From NCBI RefSeq assembly GCF_029872055.1, contig NZ_JARXNQ010000001.1, positions 620,001 to 684,000 of the forward strand: a stretch of DNA of 64,000 nt, read 5' to 3'. The notes below the pieces were generated by a model. The model did no database searches. It was not told the origin of the DNA and saw only the letters and a program-made list of their open reading frames with translations. Positions 35,809 through 44,022 of the stretch are shown piece by piece (the first letter of the stretch is position 1; every line of letters starts with the position of its first letter). A program made the position numbers and the translations under genes. Origin of the DNA: Sulfurimonas sp. C5 (GTDB lineage Bacteria > Campylobacterota > Campylobacteria > Campylobacterales > Sulfurimonadaceae).

Positions 35809-36539
35809 TTATTCAAAACCTTTTTAAAATATTTGTATATAATCACCGGTAATGATAAAGATGCAAATAGCTTATTTCTACCATAAACTACTTTAATGGA
35901 TTCTATAGTATTTAGTTTGTAATTCATATCTCCTGTTCCGCCTAAAGAGTAGTACACAATAGGAAAATCAACTATCAAAACCTTATCTACTTTTTCAACT
36001 AAATCCAAATACCAATTTAGTTCACCTTTCAACTTATACTTAAGCGTATATTTTACAATTTCTTCTCTTTTAATAAATATTGCTTGATGGCAAACTACTC
36101 TAGTATTCCAAAGATAAAGATTAAATTTAGTAAATTTTTTTGGATGTAACAATACCTCTTTTTTACCACCAGTCACTATAGCTGGACCATATACTAAATC
36201 ATACAATAGCATTTCTTGATTATTAAATATTCTTTCTAACACATAATAATCTGCAAAACTATCACCTGCATTTAAAAAATTGATATAATCACCACTAGAG
36301 ATGTCAATTCCCTTATTCATAGCATCATAAATGCCAGCATCCTTTTCACTAATCCAATAACTAATCTTATCTTCATACTTTTTTATTATATCAATTGTTC
36401 CATCTATACTTCCACCATCTATAATAATATATTCTAGATTGTCATATGTCTGATTTAAAATACTTTGAATAGTTTTTTCTAAATATGTTGCTCCATTATA
36501 TACAACTGTGATTATTGAAATTTTCACATCACTTTTCAT
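35805..36539 (-). CDS. Family 2 glycosyltransferase
   Basis: A 244-residue GT-A enzyme, VKISIITVVYNGATYLEKTIQSILNQ at the start, IIIDGGSIDGTIDII, and NFLNAGDSFADY near residue 87. In that last motif the usual DD is AGDS, so the metal site is slightly altered, as in WcaA-like enzymes. It overlaps its neighbours by 4 bases on each side. It is probably a paralogue of the gene at 32044-32790. Confidence 0.83.
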   Translation of the reverse strand: MKSDVKISIITVVYNGATYLEKTIQSILNQTYDNLEYIIIDGGSIDGTIDIIKKYEDKISYWISEKDAGIYDAMNKGIDISSGDYINFLNAGDSFADYYVLERIFNNQEMLLYDLVYGPAIVTGGKKEVLLHPKKFTKFNLYLWNTRVVCHQAIFIKREEIVKYTLKYKLKGELNWYLDLVEKVDKVLIVDFPIVYYSLGGTGDMNYKLNTIESIKVVYGRNKLFASLSLPVIIYKYFKKVLNK

Positions 36540-37630
36540 TTAATTTCCTTTAAAAAAGTATCTAGCTTTAAATCATCATAGTTTTTAGAACTAAACCCTA
36601 CATCAGTTATTTCACAATTTTTATTAATGAACTTATAACCAATATTATGTAAAATATTATCAATATTTTGAAATACATTATTTTCTAGAATATTATCAAA
36701 CCAATGATAGATGTATACAGGAACTGCACCCTGTGCATTAAGATTTAATAATGCAGCACTTAAAAATGAAAATACATATTTAGTTTTATAAATGACTAAT
36801 AAATTTTCAACAGGTGAATTATCTTGAATTATTTCTACATTCGAGTATTGATTTAAAATTTTCAACTGCCATAATTTATTTTCTTCAGTTTCTTTTGGAT
36901 GAAATTTAAAATATACTATTTCAAACTTATCTATCATTTTTTCAATACAAATTTTCAATATATCAGAATATTCACTTTTTGAACAATAATATTCATAAAT
37001 TTTTTCATTTAGAAACAATGCTTTACTTTTATCAAGGTCTAGTTGTTTTTTATTTTTAGAAAGTAAAAATTTTTTTATATTTCTTACAATATTTATATCT
37101 AAATACAACAAAACACCATCCAGATAATTTTCATTAATCTGAGGAAAAATCAAATTATTATATTTTAAGAAGTTTACAAATCTATATCCAAGAAAATAAT
37201 TGAAGTAAAATAGTTTAATCTTTTCCTTTAAGCTTAAAGGTTCTGTATCTTCGATACTATATGTTAAATAAGTAGGAAAACCACCGTCCTCAATGACATA
37301 AACTTTCGCCCCATTTTTTTTAAACAATGTTATTATGTATTGATTTAGTATTTCATATTCAGTGTATACAAATAGTATATCATTAGCATTTATTGTTAAT
37401 TTTGACTTTACTTTTCTTTCGATTTTTTTTACATTGATAATATTAAAATAATTTTTCATTTTACTGAAAGGTGTTTTAAATATAAAAATATTATTAAAAT
37501 TTTCATCTTTACTTATACATTCTAAAGTATGAGGAATTTGAATCAAAGACTTCTCAAATTTTCGTAAATTTTTACAATGTTCATAAACATCTAACAGATG
37601 ATAATTATTGTTCACTAAAAAATAAATCAA
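36536..37630 (-). CDS. GT-B glycosyltransferase with bacterial sialyltransferase motifs
   Basis: A 364-residue protein without membrane helices. It resembles the GT52/polysialyltransferase group: VIEDGGFPTY holds the E-D-G motif (114-116), YFKFHPKE the His-Pro motif (244-245), and SPVENLL followed by FSFLSAALLN (near 272-296) the serine region near the CMP site. In bacterial sialyltransferases the D/E-D/E-G acid is the catalytic base and the HP His binds CMP. The same locus encodes legionaminic acid synthesis, so this is the best candidate for the nonulosonic acid transferase. Overall similarity to named enzymes is low and the assignment is motif-based. Confidence 0.6.
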   Translation of the reverse strand: MIYFLVNNNYHLLDVYEHCKNLRKFEKSLIQIPHTLECISKDENFNNIFIFKTPFSKMKNYFNIINVKKIERKVKSKLTINANDILFVYTEYEILNQYIITLFKKNGAKVYVIEDGGFPTYLTYSIEDTEPLSLKEKIKLFYFNYFLGYRFVNFLKYNNLIFPQINENYLDGVLLYLDINIVRNIKKFLLSKNKKQLDLDKSKALFLNEKIYEYYCSKSEYSDILKICIEKMIDKFEIVYFKFHPKETEENKLWQLKILNQYSNVEIIQDNSPVENLLVIYKTKYVFSFLSAALLNLNAQGAVPVYIYHWFDNILENNVFQNIDNILHNIGYKFINKNCEITDVGFSSKNYDDLKLDTFLKEIK

Positions 37631-38187
37631 TAAAATTCACCACTTGATTTTAATTTTTGAAATTCATCTATATCTCTAAATTTGATTATCTTGGCAGGAT
37701 TACCACCAATTACAGCATAGTCAGGAATATTTTTTGTTACTACACTTCCTGCTCCTATAACAACACCTTCACCAATAATTACACCTGGTACTATAGTCAC
37801 ATTTGCACCACACCATACAAAATCTTTTATAACTACAGGTTTATCAATAGATACATCATCATAAGGTATCCTTGTTGTATTTTCATAATTATGGTTTGTG
37901 GAAAATATTGTTAATCCACGACCAGTGTGAAAATATTTACCAATAGTTACACCACCTGAACATTCTATAAACGTATTTGATTTCAAATGACTTGTTGGGT
38001 CTATTTTAAATTTTTTTACATTGCCACCTAATGTTATATTTCCAGGACCTTGTGATACAAAATTAATTCTACATTGACATTCTTCTTCATATCTTTTAAT
38101 TTTTACTTGGTTAACTATAAATAAACAATTGTCAATGATCTTATCAATTTTACATATTTTAAAAAATACAAATAGTATTTTTTTCAT
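37627..38187 (-). CDS. Hexapeptide-repeat acetyltransferase
   Basis: A 186-residue left-handed beta-helix acetyltransferase of the maltose/galactoside type (LbetaH). Repeats are visible from VTIGKYFHTGRGLTIFSTNH through VWCGANVTIVPGVIIGEGVVIGAGSVVTKNIPDYAVIGGNPAKII. The His in STNHNY is the usual catalytic base. It probably O-acetylates a sugar of the repeat unit in the cytoplasm with acetyl-CoA. It lies between wzx (4-base overlap) and the sialyltransferase-like gene (4-base overlap). Confidence 0.82.
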   Translation of the reverse strand: MKKILFVFFKICKIDKIIDNCLFIVNQVKIKRYEEECQCRINFVSQGPGNITLGGNVKKFKIDPTSHLKSNTFIECSGGVTIGKYFHTGRGLTIFSTNHNYENTTRIPYDDVSIDKPVVIKDFVWCGANVTIVPGVIIGEGVVIGAGSVVTKNIPDYAVIGGNPAKIIKFRDIDEFQKLKSSGEFY

Positions 38188-39407
38188 TCTATAATACCTC
38201 TTGTTTTCAACTCATTTAAAGCAAAATAATATGAAACAAATAAAATTATAACAAAAGAAGCTAGTGTGCCTACTGCAGGTGCCAAATAATCAATAAAAGG
38301 AAGCAATGATAAAGAAATGATTAAGTTCATTATAGCACCTAAGACCACAAACTTAGTTTTTAATACAGTAAGCTTATAAAATTCAAAAATAGCCCCATAA
38401 CCCGAGTATACACCAAAAAAAGCGTATGCAAAAAGAACTACTGATATAATTTTCCAAACTCCTAAATACTTTTCTCCCAATATAAAAGCATCAAAAAAAT
38501 AAAATATAATAGATAAAAAAAGTGCTAAAGTAAAAATAACTAATCCATAGTATATTTGAAATTTCTTCATAAGATTTATACCTCTTCCTGAAGAAAGTTC
38601 CATTCGAAGCCTTGGAACATATGCATTTCTAACTGATTGGTTAACTATGTTTAGACTTGCACCTATTGTGTAGGCAACTGTATATAAACCTACTAACTCC
38701 AATGAAAAAAAATGATTGACTATCAGCTTATCAAACTCAAATGTAATCCAACTTGCAAAAAGTGCAATAAACAATGGTAATCCGTAGAAAACTATTTCTT
38801 TTATTTGTATTTTATCTATCAAAATATTATAATTGATAACAATATCGGAAAAAAAGTATAAACGTATTGTAGATAATAATAAATCTGCTAACAATAAAGA
38901 CAATAACCTACCTTCCCAGGACATTTCAACAAATGAAAGGCATATAACTGTAAAAGATAATGCTAATAGTTGGTTGGTTAAATTTAATTGCCCAAATATT
39001 GAAGCTTTACCATCTTGAATTATCTCTTGATTGTGTATTTGTATTAAATGTCTACAAATTGCAATCAAATATGTAAGTATTATAAGCAACATATATTTTT
39101 TAAAAAAAAAACTGACTATTAGAAATAGTGGTATAGATAATAAAACAATCATAAATATTGAAAAATTAATATAACTGTTTCTAAATGTTCGAAAGTCATC
39201 ATATGACTGTTTAACTTTATTAATACCAATTAGGCTTACTGATTGAAATCCAAAGAAAGGAATTAAAATAAATAATATAACTTGCATAATACCTATATAA
39301 GCAAATTCTTCAGGTGACAACATTCGAGTCAAATAAGGTAAAGATAGAATCCCCACTAAACTACCCACGATTGAGTATGAAAAGTAATTAAATGATTTTT
39401 TTATCAT
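38184..39407 (-). CDS. wzx: Polysaccharide repeat-unit flippase (Wzx)
   Basis: A 407-residue membrane protein with about twelve hydrophobic helices and the Wzx/RfbX start SFNYFSYSIVGSLVGILSLPYLTRMLSPEEFAYIG. It would turn undecaprenyl-linked repeat units to the periplasmic face. GLYTVAYTIGASLNIVNQSV in the middle is typical of the MOP superfamily. Together with the Wzy-like polymerase it defines a Wzx/Wzy pathway. It overlaps the sulfotransferase stop by one base and the acetyltransferase start by 4 bases. Confidence 0.85.
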   Translation of the reverse strand: MIKKSFNYFSYSIVGSLVGILSLPYLTRMLSPEEFAYIGIMQVILFILIPFFGFQSVSLIGINKVKQSYDDFRTFRNSYINFSIFMIVLLSIPLFLIVSFFFKKYMLLIILTYLIAICRHLIQIHNQEIIQDGKASIFGQLNLTNQLLALSFTVICLSFVEMSWEGRLLSLLLADLLLSTIRLYFFSDIVINYNILIDKIQIKEIVFYGLPLFIALFASWITFEFDKLIVNHFFSLELVGLYTVAYTIGASLNIVNQSVRNAYVPRLRMELSSGRGINLMKKFQIYYGLVIFTLALFLSIIFYFFDAFILGEKYLGVWKIISVVLFAYAFFGVYSGYGAIFEFYKLTVLKTKFVVLGAIMNLIISLSLLPFIDYLAPAVGTLASFVIILFVSYYFALNELKTRGIIE

Positions 39408-40249
39408 TATTTCTCTAATAATCTATATTTATAATTATAAAATTTATTTTTAAAAATTGTCATCAATGATAAAGAATCTATTTTTGAGATTTCTTTCCAT
39501 TCATTGTCATCTTCTAAATAACTATATTTCATCATCATCTTATAGTTAATATCATATTTTATAAACTCTCTTTTACAAAACATTGACAATTGATTTTTTG
39601 ATTCTCCATTTTTAGCAGACCGAACAAAATGAAAGTCTTTATCTTTACTTTTCATAAATTCTCCACTACCCGACATTTTTTTCATTTTATCTTTACTAGA
39701 TAACTCAATTGCAATTTTTATATCTTCAAGTGAAAATTCATAACCTAAAAAATCCATACATTTTTTTATTGTTTCAGTAGGGTTTTGCATTAAATTTTCA
39801 TAACTAATTGCATAAATATTATGAGATTTGATAGTTTTTTCATCTTCCAACCATGAAAATAGATGCTCTCCCCACTGTCGATAATTATTCCAATAGTACT
39901 TCGTAAAAGTTTCTATATTAGGATACATTCCAGGATTTTGAGCATTTCTAAAATGCCAATAAGATAGTAGTGTATCAAAACCATTTCTATATATATAGAT
40001 TGCCTTTTTAAAGTTCTTATAAGGCATATCATAATAGCTATAATGTTCTTTTATGAATAATGGTGCATTAGGCTTTAATAATGATATCATCTTAGAATGA
40101 TCTTCACTATGTGATGTTGACGAAATATCATTAATATTTTTAAAATTAATATCAAATAATTCATCTTTCTTGAATAAATTTGACAATATAAATCTCATCC
40201 AAGTATTTCCAGATTTTGGAAATGACACTAGAGGTATTATTTCATTCAT
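39407..40249 (-). CDS. PAPS-dependent sulfotransferase
   Basis: A 280-residue soluble enzyme of the Sulfotransfer_1 family. The 5'-phosphosulfate loop is FPKSGNTWMRF (residues 11-17 are PKSGNTW). FIKEHYSY has His69 at the place of the catalytic His of cytosolic sulfotransferases. The 3'-phosphate site is YIYRNGFDTLLSYWHF (Arg88, Ser96). The C-terminal KMSGSGEFMKSK resembles the GxxGxxK end that closes over PAPS. It overlaps neighbours by 1-4 bases within the glycan cassette. The PAPS-making genes cysDNC lie at the head of the locus, so its acceptor is very likely a sugar of this polysaccharide. The acceptor itself is not identifiable. Confidence 0.85.
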   Translation of the reverse strand: MNEIIPLVSFPKSGNTWMRFILSNLFKKDELFDINFKNINDISSTSHSEDHSKMISLLKPNAPLFIKEHYSYYDMPYKNFKKAIYIYRNGFDTLLSYWHFRNAQNPGMYPNIETFTKYYWNNYRQWGEHLFSWLEDEKTIKSHNIYAISYENLMQNPTETIKKCMDFLGYEFSLEDIKIAIELSSKDKMKKMSGSGEFMKSKDKDFHFVRSAKNGESKNQLSMFCKREFIKYDINYKMMMKYSYLEDDNEWKEISKIDSLSLMTIFKNKFYNYKYRLLEK

Positions 40250-40932
40250 GTTATATTTTCCTTATTTAATGCTTTAATTAATATCTCAAAAACTTTAAAA
40301 TGACCTATCTCATTTATATGAATTCCATCTTCTAGAAGCATATTTTCTTTTATTTGAAAATTCATATCTAACATATATATATTATTTTCGTCTGCTATCT
40401 GTTTTATAATAGTATTATACTGATATATATTTTTTTCAAAATTAAAAGATTTTTTCTTATTTTCAACGTTTGTGTCACAAATATTTAGCAAAAAAATCTT
40501 CTCAATTCCATTTTTTTTACATTCTTTAATCAGTTTTGAATAATAATTGTAAAAATCGCTTTTTTTAACATATACTTTTGGATTATATTTTGTGAAAAAA
40601 AATCTATGTTTAGAAAAAAAAGCAATTATAAATTTATTTATCCATTTTAACTTTGATAAAATCAAATTTTCTATTGGAGTAAATAATCTTGGAGCACAAT
40701 CTACAATGCCTAAATGAACAATTAGTATTTTAGGATTCAAAAAAACAATATCATCCAAAATGCTTTGAGAACTAGCTTGTTTTTTTATAGTATTTGCCCT
40801 TTGATTTTTACTAATGATTTCAAAATCTTTTAATTCATTTTTTAATAAATAAGGATATGTTTTTTCTAACGGAACTTCAAAACGTGGCATAGCCAAGGAG
40901 TCACCTATAATTACTATCCTATTATCTTTCAT
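40246..40932 (-). CDS. SGNH/GDSL-type hydrolase or acyltransferase
   Basis: A 228-residue protein: block I VIIGDSLAM with the nucleophilic Ser near residue 12, a GIVDCAP segment that replaces the usual GxND, and the Asp/His pair in DGIHINEIGH near the C-terminus. Such enzymes remove or transfer acyl groups on surface sugars. No signal peptide, so it acts in the cytoplasm. Start choice: the ATG at 40932 overlaps the upstream stop by 11 bases. A TTG at 40941 is in frame but less likely. Neighbours are a sulfotransferase and Gfo/Idh genes. Confidence 0.72.
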   Translation of the reverse strand: MKDNRIVIIGDSLAMPRFEVPLEKTYPYLLKNELKDFEIISKNQRANTIKKQASSQSILDDIVFLNPKILIVHLGIVDCAPRLFTPIENLILSKLKWINKFIIAFFSKHRFFFTKYNPKVYVKKSDFYNYYSKLIKECKKNGIEKIFLLNICDTNVENKKKSFNFEKNIYQYNTIIKQIADENNIYMLDMNFQIKENMLLEDGIHINEIGHFKVFEILIKALNKENIT

Positions 40933-41872
40933 AATTTGCAATTTTATTATAAATTTCGATCATTTTAAACTGTTCGTCAAAAGAACACATATCCTCAACA
41001 TCATCTTCTAAAAATTTTTTTGTTTGAATATACAACCCTGGTTTATATTCTTCATCTAAGGTATAATCTATACTCTCATCGAATTCTTGAGCTATACTAC
41101 CTCTTTTTTGAACTTGAAGCTTTTCCATAGGTCTAAATATCAATCTATGTTCGTTAGTTAAAACTTCTACAGCCCATCTACCTGCACTTTCCCAATTAGC
41201 CTGATAAGAAAATAAAGCATCTTTTTCACTTATTCCAGCACCAGAAAAATTCGAAGCACTAGGATGCCAAGATAAACTTCCATTTGTAAAAGTACTGATC
41301 TCTTTAGGTTTTCCACCAAGATAAAATGCTAAATCTACCACATGTGTAGAATTGCCTAAAAACCATTTTTCTTTTACACCCTCTGCTTTTACTGATGGTT
41401 CAATTATGTGCGCCCACTCTGTAAACTCAAAATTAAAAGAAGCAACTCCTCCATCTTGCCTGATAATCTCTTTTGCTTTTAATACAGATGCATAAAACCT
41501 TCGATTATAACCAATAATTAAATTAGCGTCATTCTCTTTTGCCAATGTATTTAATTCTTCAAATTGCCAGGCTTCTAATGCACCTGGTTTTTCAACTAAT
41601 ATGTTTTTAACTCCATATCGAAGTAGTTCTCTAGTAGTCTCATAAAGCTTTTCTATACCCACTGCTACGATAGCATGAGGACAAACCTGAGGTTTTAAAT
41701 TTAAATATGTTTCAAGTCCACCTATGTGTACTTGGCAACCAGTAGCTTTTTCACACTTAATAGCACTCTCTTCACTACGACCAATAACAATAAAGTCACT
41801 ACTTAAGTCTGTTAAAACCTTTATATAATCTTGTGCCATGCCACCAGCACCTATTAACCAAACTTTGTTCAC
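40922..41872 (-). CDS. Gfo/Idh/MocA-family sugar oxidoreductase
   Basis: A 316-residue NAD(P)-dependent oxidoreductase. The Rossmann start is WLIGAGGMAQDYIKVL, and the family motif ILVEKPGALEAW is near residue 95. A substrate region follows with KWFLGNSTHVVDLAFYLGG. In glycan loci these enzymes make or epimerise unusual sugars. It follows a second Gfo/Idh gene by 13 bases and could belong to the nonulosonic acid pathway or to a separate sugar. Substrate unknown. Confidence 0.8.
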   Translation of the reverse strand: MNKVWLIGAGGMAQDYIKVLTDLSSDFIVIGRSEESAIKCEKATGCQVHIGGLETYLNLKPQVCPHAIVAVGIEKLYETTRELLRYGVKNILVEKPGALEAWQFEELNTLAKENDANLIIGYNRRFYASVLKAKEIIRQDGGVASFNFEFTEWAHIIEPSVKAEGVKEKWFLGNSTHVVDLAFYLGGKPKEISTFTNGSLSWHPSASNFSGAGISEKDALFSYQANWESAGRWAVEVLTNEHRLIFRPMEKLQVQKRGSIAQEFDESIDYTLDEEYKPGLYIQTKKFLEDDVEDMCSFDEQFKMIEIYNKIANYER

Positions 41873-41885
41873 TTTTCTAAACTCC

Positions 41886-42860
41886 TTACGTTATCGGACA
41901 AATTTTATGTTCTTTGTTTTCAATCTTATTCATATGCTCTAATAATGAACGAATAAAAGGAATGTGTAAGCTCATAGCTTCACTATATGTAGGTAATATC
42001 AAGTTATTATCTACTAAAACATCAGTAACAATCTTATTTGAAAGTTCACTTTGATAGTAAACAATTTTTTCTTCTAATGACTCTGACTTCCAATTGTTTT
42101 CTCTTAACTTCAAGTCAATTTTCCCATTTTCTTCATCTATATTTGCTATGAGTTTATCTGAAACTATTGTAAGTATCATAGGGCTATATGTAGAATTTGA
42201 ATACAATGAAAATGTATGGTTATCTATTTTTCCATTTAACAATCCATTAAACTCTATATATCCTGATCGCTTTGAATTATATATTTTAGGATCAAGACAT
42301 TTTGTTTCTAATTCAATATTATTTGAATCTACAAGATATGCCAAATGGTCTATAAAATGTAAAGCGTTACAGCCTATGCCCCAATCTCCACCTTGAAAAT
42401 TATAAGATACTTGTTTCGAACCTTCTAAAAGAGTCTTCAATTGTTTATACACTGGAAACATTCTTCTTGGGTGATTTACCCAACATTTTATACCTGATTC
42501 ATCTAATAATTTTTCAGTTTGATAGTATTCTTCAATCTTTTGAAACAAAACTTTTTCTAAAATTAAATTTTTTACTTTTTTATTTTTTGCTAATTCATCT
42601 ATAATCTTAAATCTAACATCAGCACTAGTCGCAATAATTACTAAATCTAATGTAGCAGATAATTCTTCTACAGCTTCAAAAAATTTGATACTGTTTACAT
42701 TATCTCTATTCTGTACTTCATAATACCTTTCTTCTGCTCTTTTTCTTGAACTTTCAAATGGTTCTACAACTTCTATGTCAATTTTAATACTACTTTGTGC
42801 TATACCTTGTAAATGTCTACTTCCTAGTTGACCTGCTCCAATGATGGCAACTTTTTTCAT
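41886..42860 (-). CDS. Gfo/Idh/MocA-family sugar oxidoreductase
   Basis: A 324-residue oxidoreductase beginning KVAIIGAGQLGSRHLQGIA, with NLILEKVLFQK at the EKP-motif position (Val for Pro) near residue 99 and NALHFIDHLAYLVDS near 180. It is a distant relative of its downstream neighbour, so not a recent duplication. The Shine-Dalgarno AAAGGA lies inside the tail of a decayed SDR gene immediately upstream, showing that the join happened at that point. Confidence 0.8.
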   Translation of the reverse strand: MKKVAIIGAGQLGSRHLQGIAQSSIKIDIEVVEPFESSRKRAEERYYEVQNRDNVNSIKFFEAVEELSATLDLVIIATSADVRFKIIDELAKNKKVKNLILEKVLFQKIEEYYQTEKLLDESGIKCWVNHPRRMFPVYKQLKTLLEGSKQVSYNFQGGDWGIGCNALHFIDHLAYLVDSNNIELETKCLDPKIYNSKRSGYIEFNGLLNGKIDNHTFSLYSNSTYSPMILTIVSDKLIANIDEENGKIDLKLRENNWKSESLEEKIVYYQSELSNKIVTDVLVDNNLILPTYSEAMSLHIPFIRSLLEHMNKIENKEHKICPIT

Positions 42861-42869
42861 TTTTTTCCT

Positions 42870-42972
42870 TTATAAACTAAATCCATCATCAACGACAACA
42901 TTTGTCCGTTCACAAACTGACTCATATATTTAAATAGACCTGCATATACTATTGTATACACGTCATCTTGAT
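42870..42972 (-). pseudogene. Frameshifted C-terminal remnant of a short-chain dehydrogenase (PtmA-like)
   Basis: The 115 bases between ptmE and the Gfo/Idh gene are not random spacer. One frame reads LFKYMSQFVNGQ, and the adjacent frame continues TNVVVDDGFSL and a stop at 42870. Joined, this is the standard C-terminus of classical SDR oxidoreductases (S-x-F-V-N-G-T-N-V-V-V-D-D-G-F), as in PtmA-like proteins of legionaminic acid clusters. Restoring a single A (GGACAAAT to GGAACAAAT) would heal the frame. The N-terminal 85-90 percent of the gene is gone. It begins directly after the ptmE stop. Confidence 0.7.
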
Positions 42973-42975
42973 GCA

Positions 42976-44022
42976 CTAAAATACCTCATCATATTCTTCG
43001 TTGGCTTTGTTATACTCTTCAATCCGTCCAATATCCAACCAATATTCTCTCAAAGGAAAAGAAACCGTATTTTTATTTTTACTAATAAGTGTTTCAAATA
43101 ATGTTGGCATATCAAAAAATTCATTTTCCGGAATATATTCTAAAACTGCTGGAGAAAGCATATAGATTCCAGCACTAACAAAAAATTTATGTACAGGCTT
43201 TTCTACTATAGACAATATCTTACTTTCATTAATATTGACAACTCCATATGGCACTTGAAAATCATATTCACGTACACACATTGTCCCTACTCCATTATTA
43301 GATATATGGTAATCATGAAGATGTTCAAAATTAACATTTGTAAGTAAATCGCCATTCATAACAAAAAATGGTTCTGTCGGTTTTTCTTCTAAAAGACTTA
43401 ATGCACCTGCTGTACCCATTCTTCGTTCTTCTAAAATATACTCAATATTAACTCCAAACTTTGTTCCATCTCCAAAATAATCCTGTATAACATGAGATTT
43501 ATAATTTACACACATTACAATATTTACATATCCATACTCTGCAAATTTTTCAACAATAGTCTCGAGAATAGGTTTATTCCCAACTTGCAACATTGGTTTT
43601 GGTACATCTTTGGTAAGCGGTCTCAATCTTGTTCCTAAACCGCCAACCATTAAAACAACTTTATTTGTCTTTATCTTTGGTTTAATTAGCTCTTCAATTT
43701 CCTGAAGTCCAACAACTTTTCCTTCTGCAGTAATTATTGGAATTTGATGCAGTTTTTTTGAGAGAGCTAATTTTAAAATTTCTTCTTTAGTATTACTAAG
43801 AGTAGCTATAGTTGGTGTAGTATATACAATTGATTCTACACTACTATTTAAATCTAATCCTTTTAATAACCCTCTTCTTATATCACCATCCGTTATAGTA
43901 CCTAATAACTTATCATTTTCATCTACTACTAGTGCTATTTGTAAAGCCCCATGGTCAATGATAGTTAAAGCTTCCTTTATTGTAGAATGAGTTTGTAGTT
44001 TTAGATTCTCTATATTTTTCAT
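42976..44022 (-). CDS. ptmE: Glucosamine-1-phosphate guanylyltransferase with CBS pair (PtmE-like)
   Basis: A 348-residue protein. Residues about 1-115 are two CBS repeats (TITDGDIRRGLLKG is the first signature), which may bind a nucleotide for regulation. The rest is a sugar nucleotidyltransferase with VVLMVGGLGTRLRPLTKDVPKPMLQVGNKPI near 122-153 and a catalytic Asp region in FVMNGDLLTNV. In Campylobacter PtmE makes the GDP-linked glucosamine precursor for legionaminic acid. It follows legG with no gap, which supports that role. A general hexose-1-phosphate nucleotidyltransferase is the alternative. Confidence 0.82.
   Translation of the reverse strand: MKNIENLKLQTHSTIKEALTIIDHGALQIALVVDENDKLLGTITDGDIRRGLLKGLDLNSSVESIVYTTPTIATLSNTKEEILKLALSKKLHQIPIITAEGKVVGLQEIEELIKPKIKTNKVVLMVGGLGTRLRPLTKDVPKPMLQVGNKPILETIVEKFAEYGYVNIVMCVNYKSHVIQDYFGDGTKFGVNIEYILEERRMGTAGALSLLEEKPTEPFFVMNGDLLTNVNFEHLHDYHISNNGVGTMCVREYDFQVPYGVVNINESKILSIVEKPVHKFFVSAGIYMLSPAVLEYIPENEFFDMPTLFETLISKNKNTVSFPLREYWLDIGRIEEYNKANEEYDEVF

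Noticed and set aside
40933-40941. TTG start for the SGNH gene
   Set aside because: The ATG three codons downstream overlaps the upstream stop in the usual way and is the stronger start codon.
30234-42860. Mobile element or phage as the source of the A+T-rich cassette
   Set aside because: No transposase, integrase, terminal inverted repeats or attachment-site duplications were found; the genes are all of glycan type.
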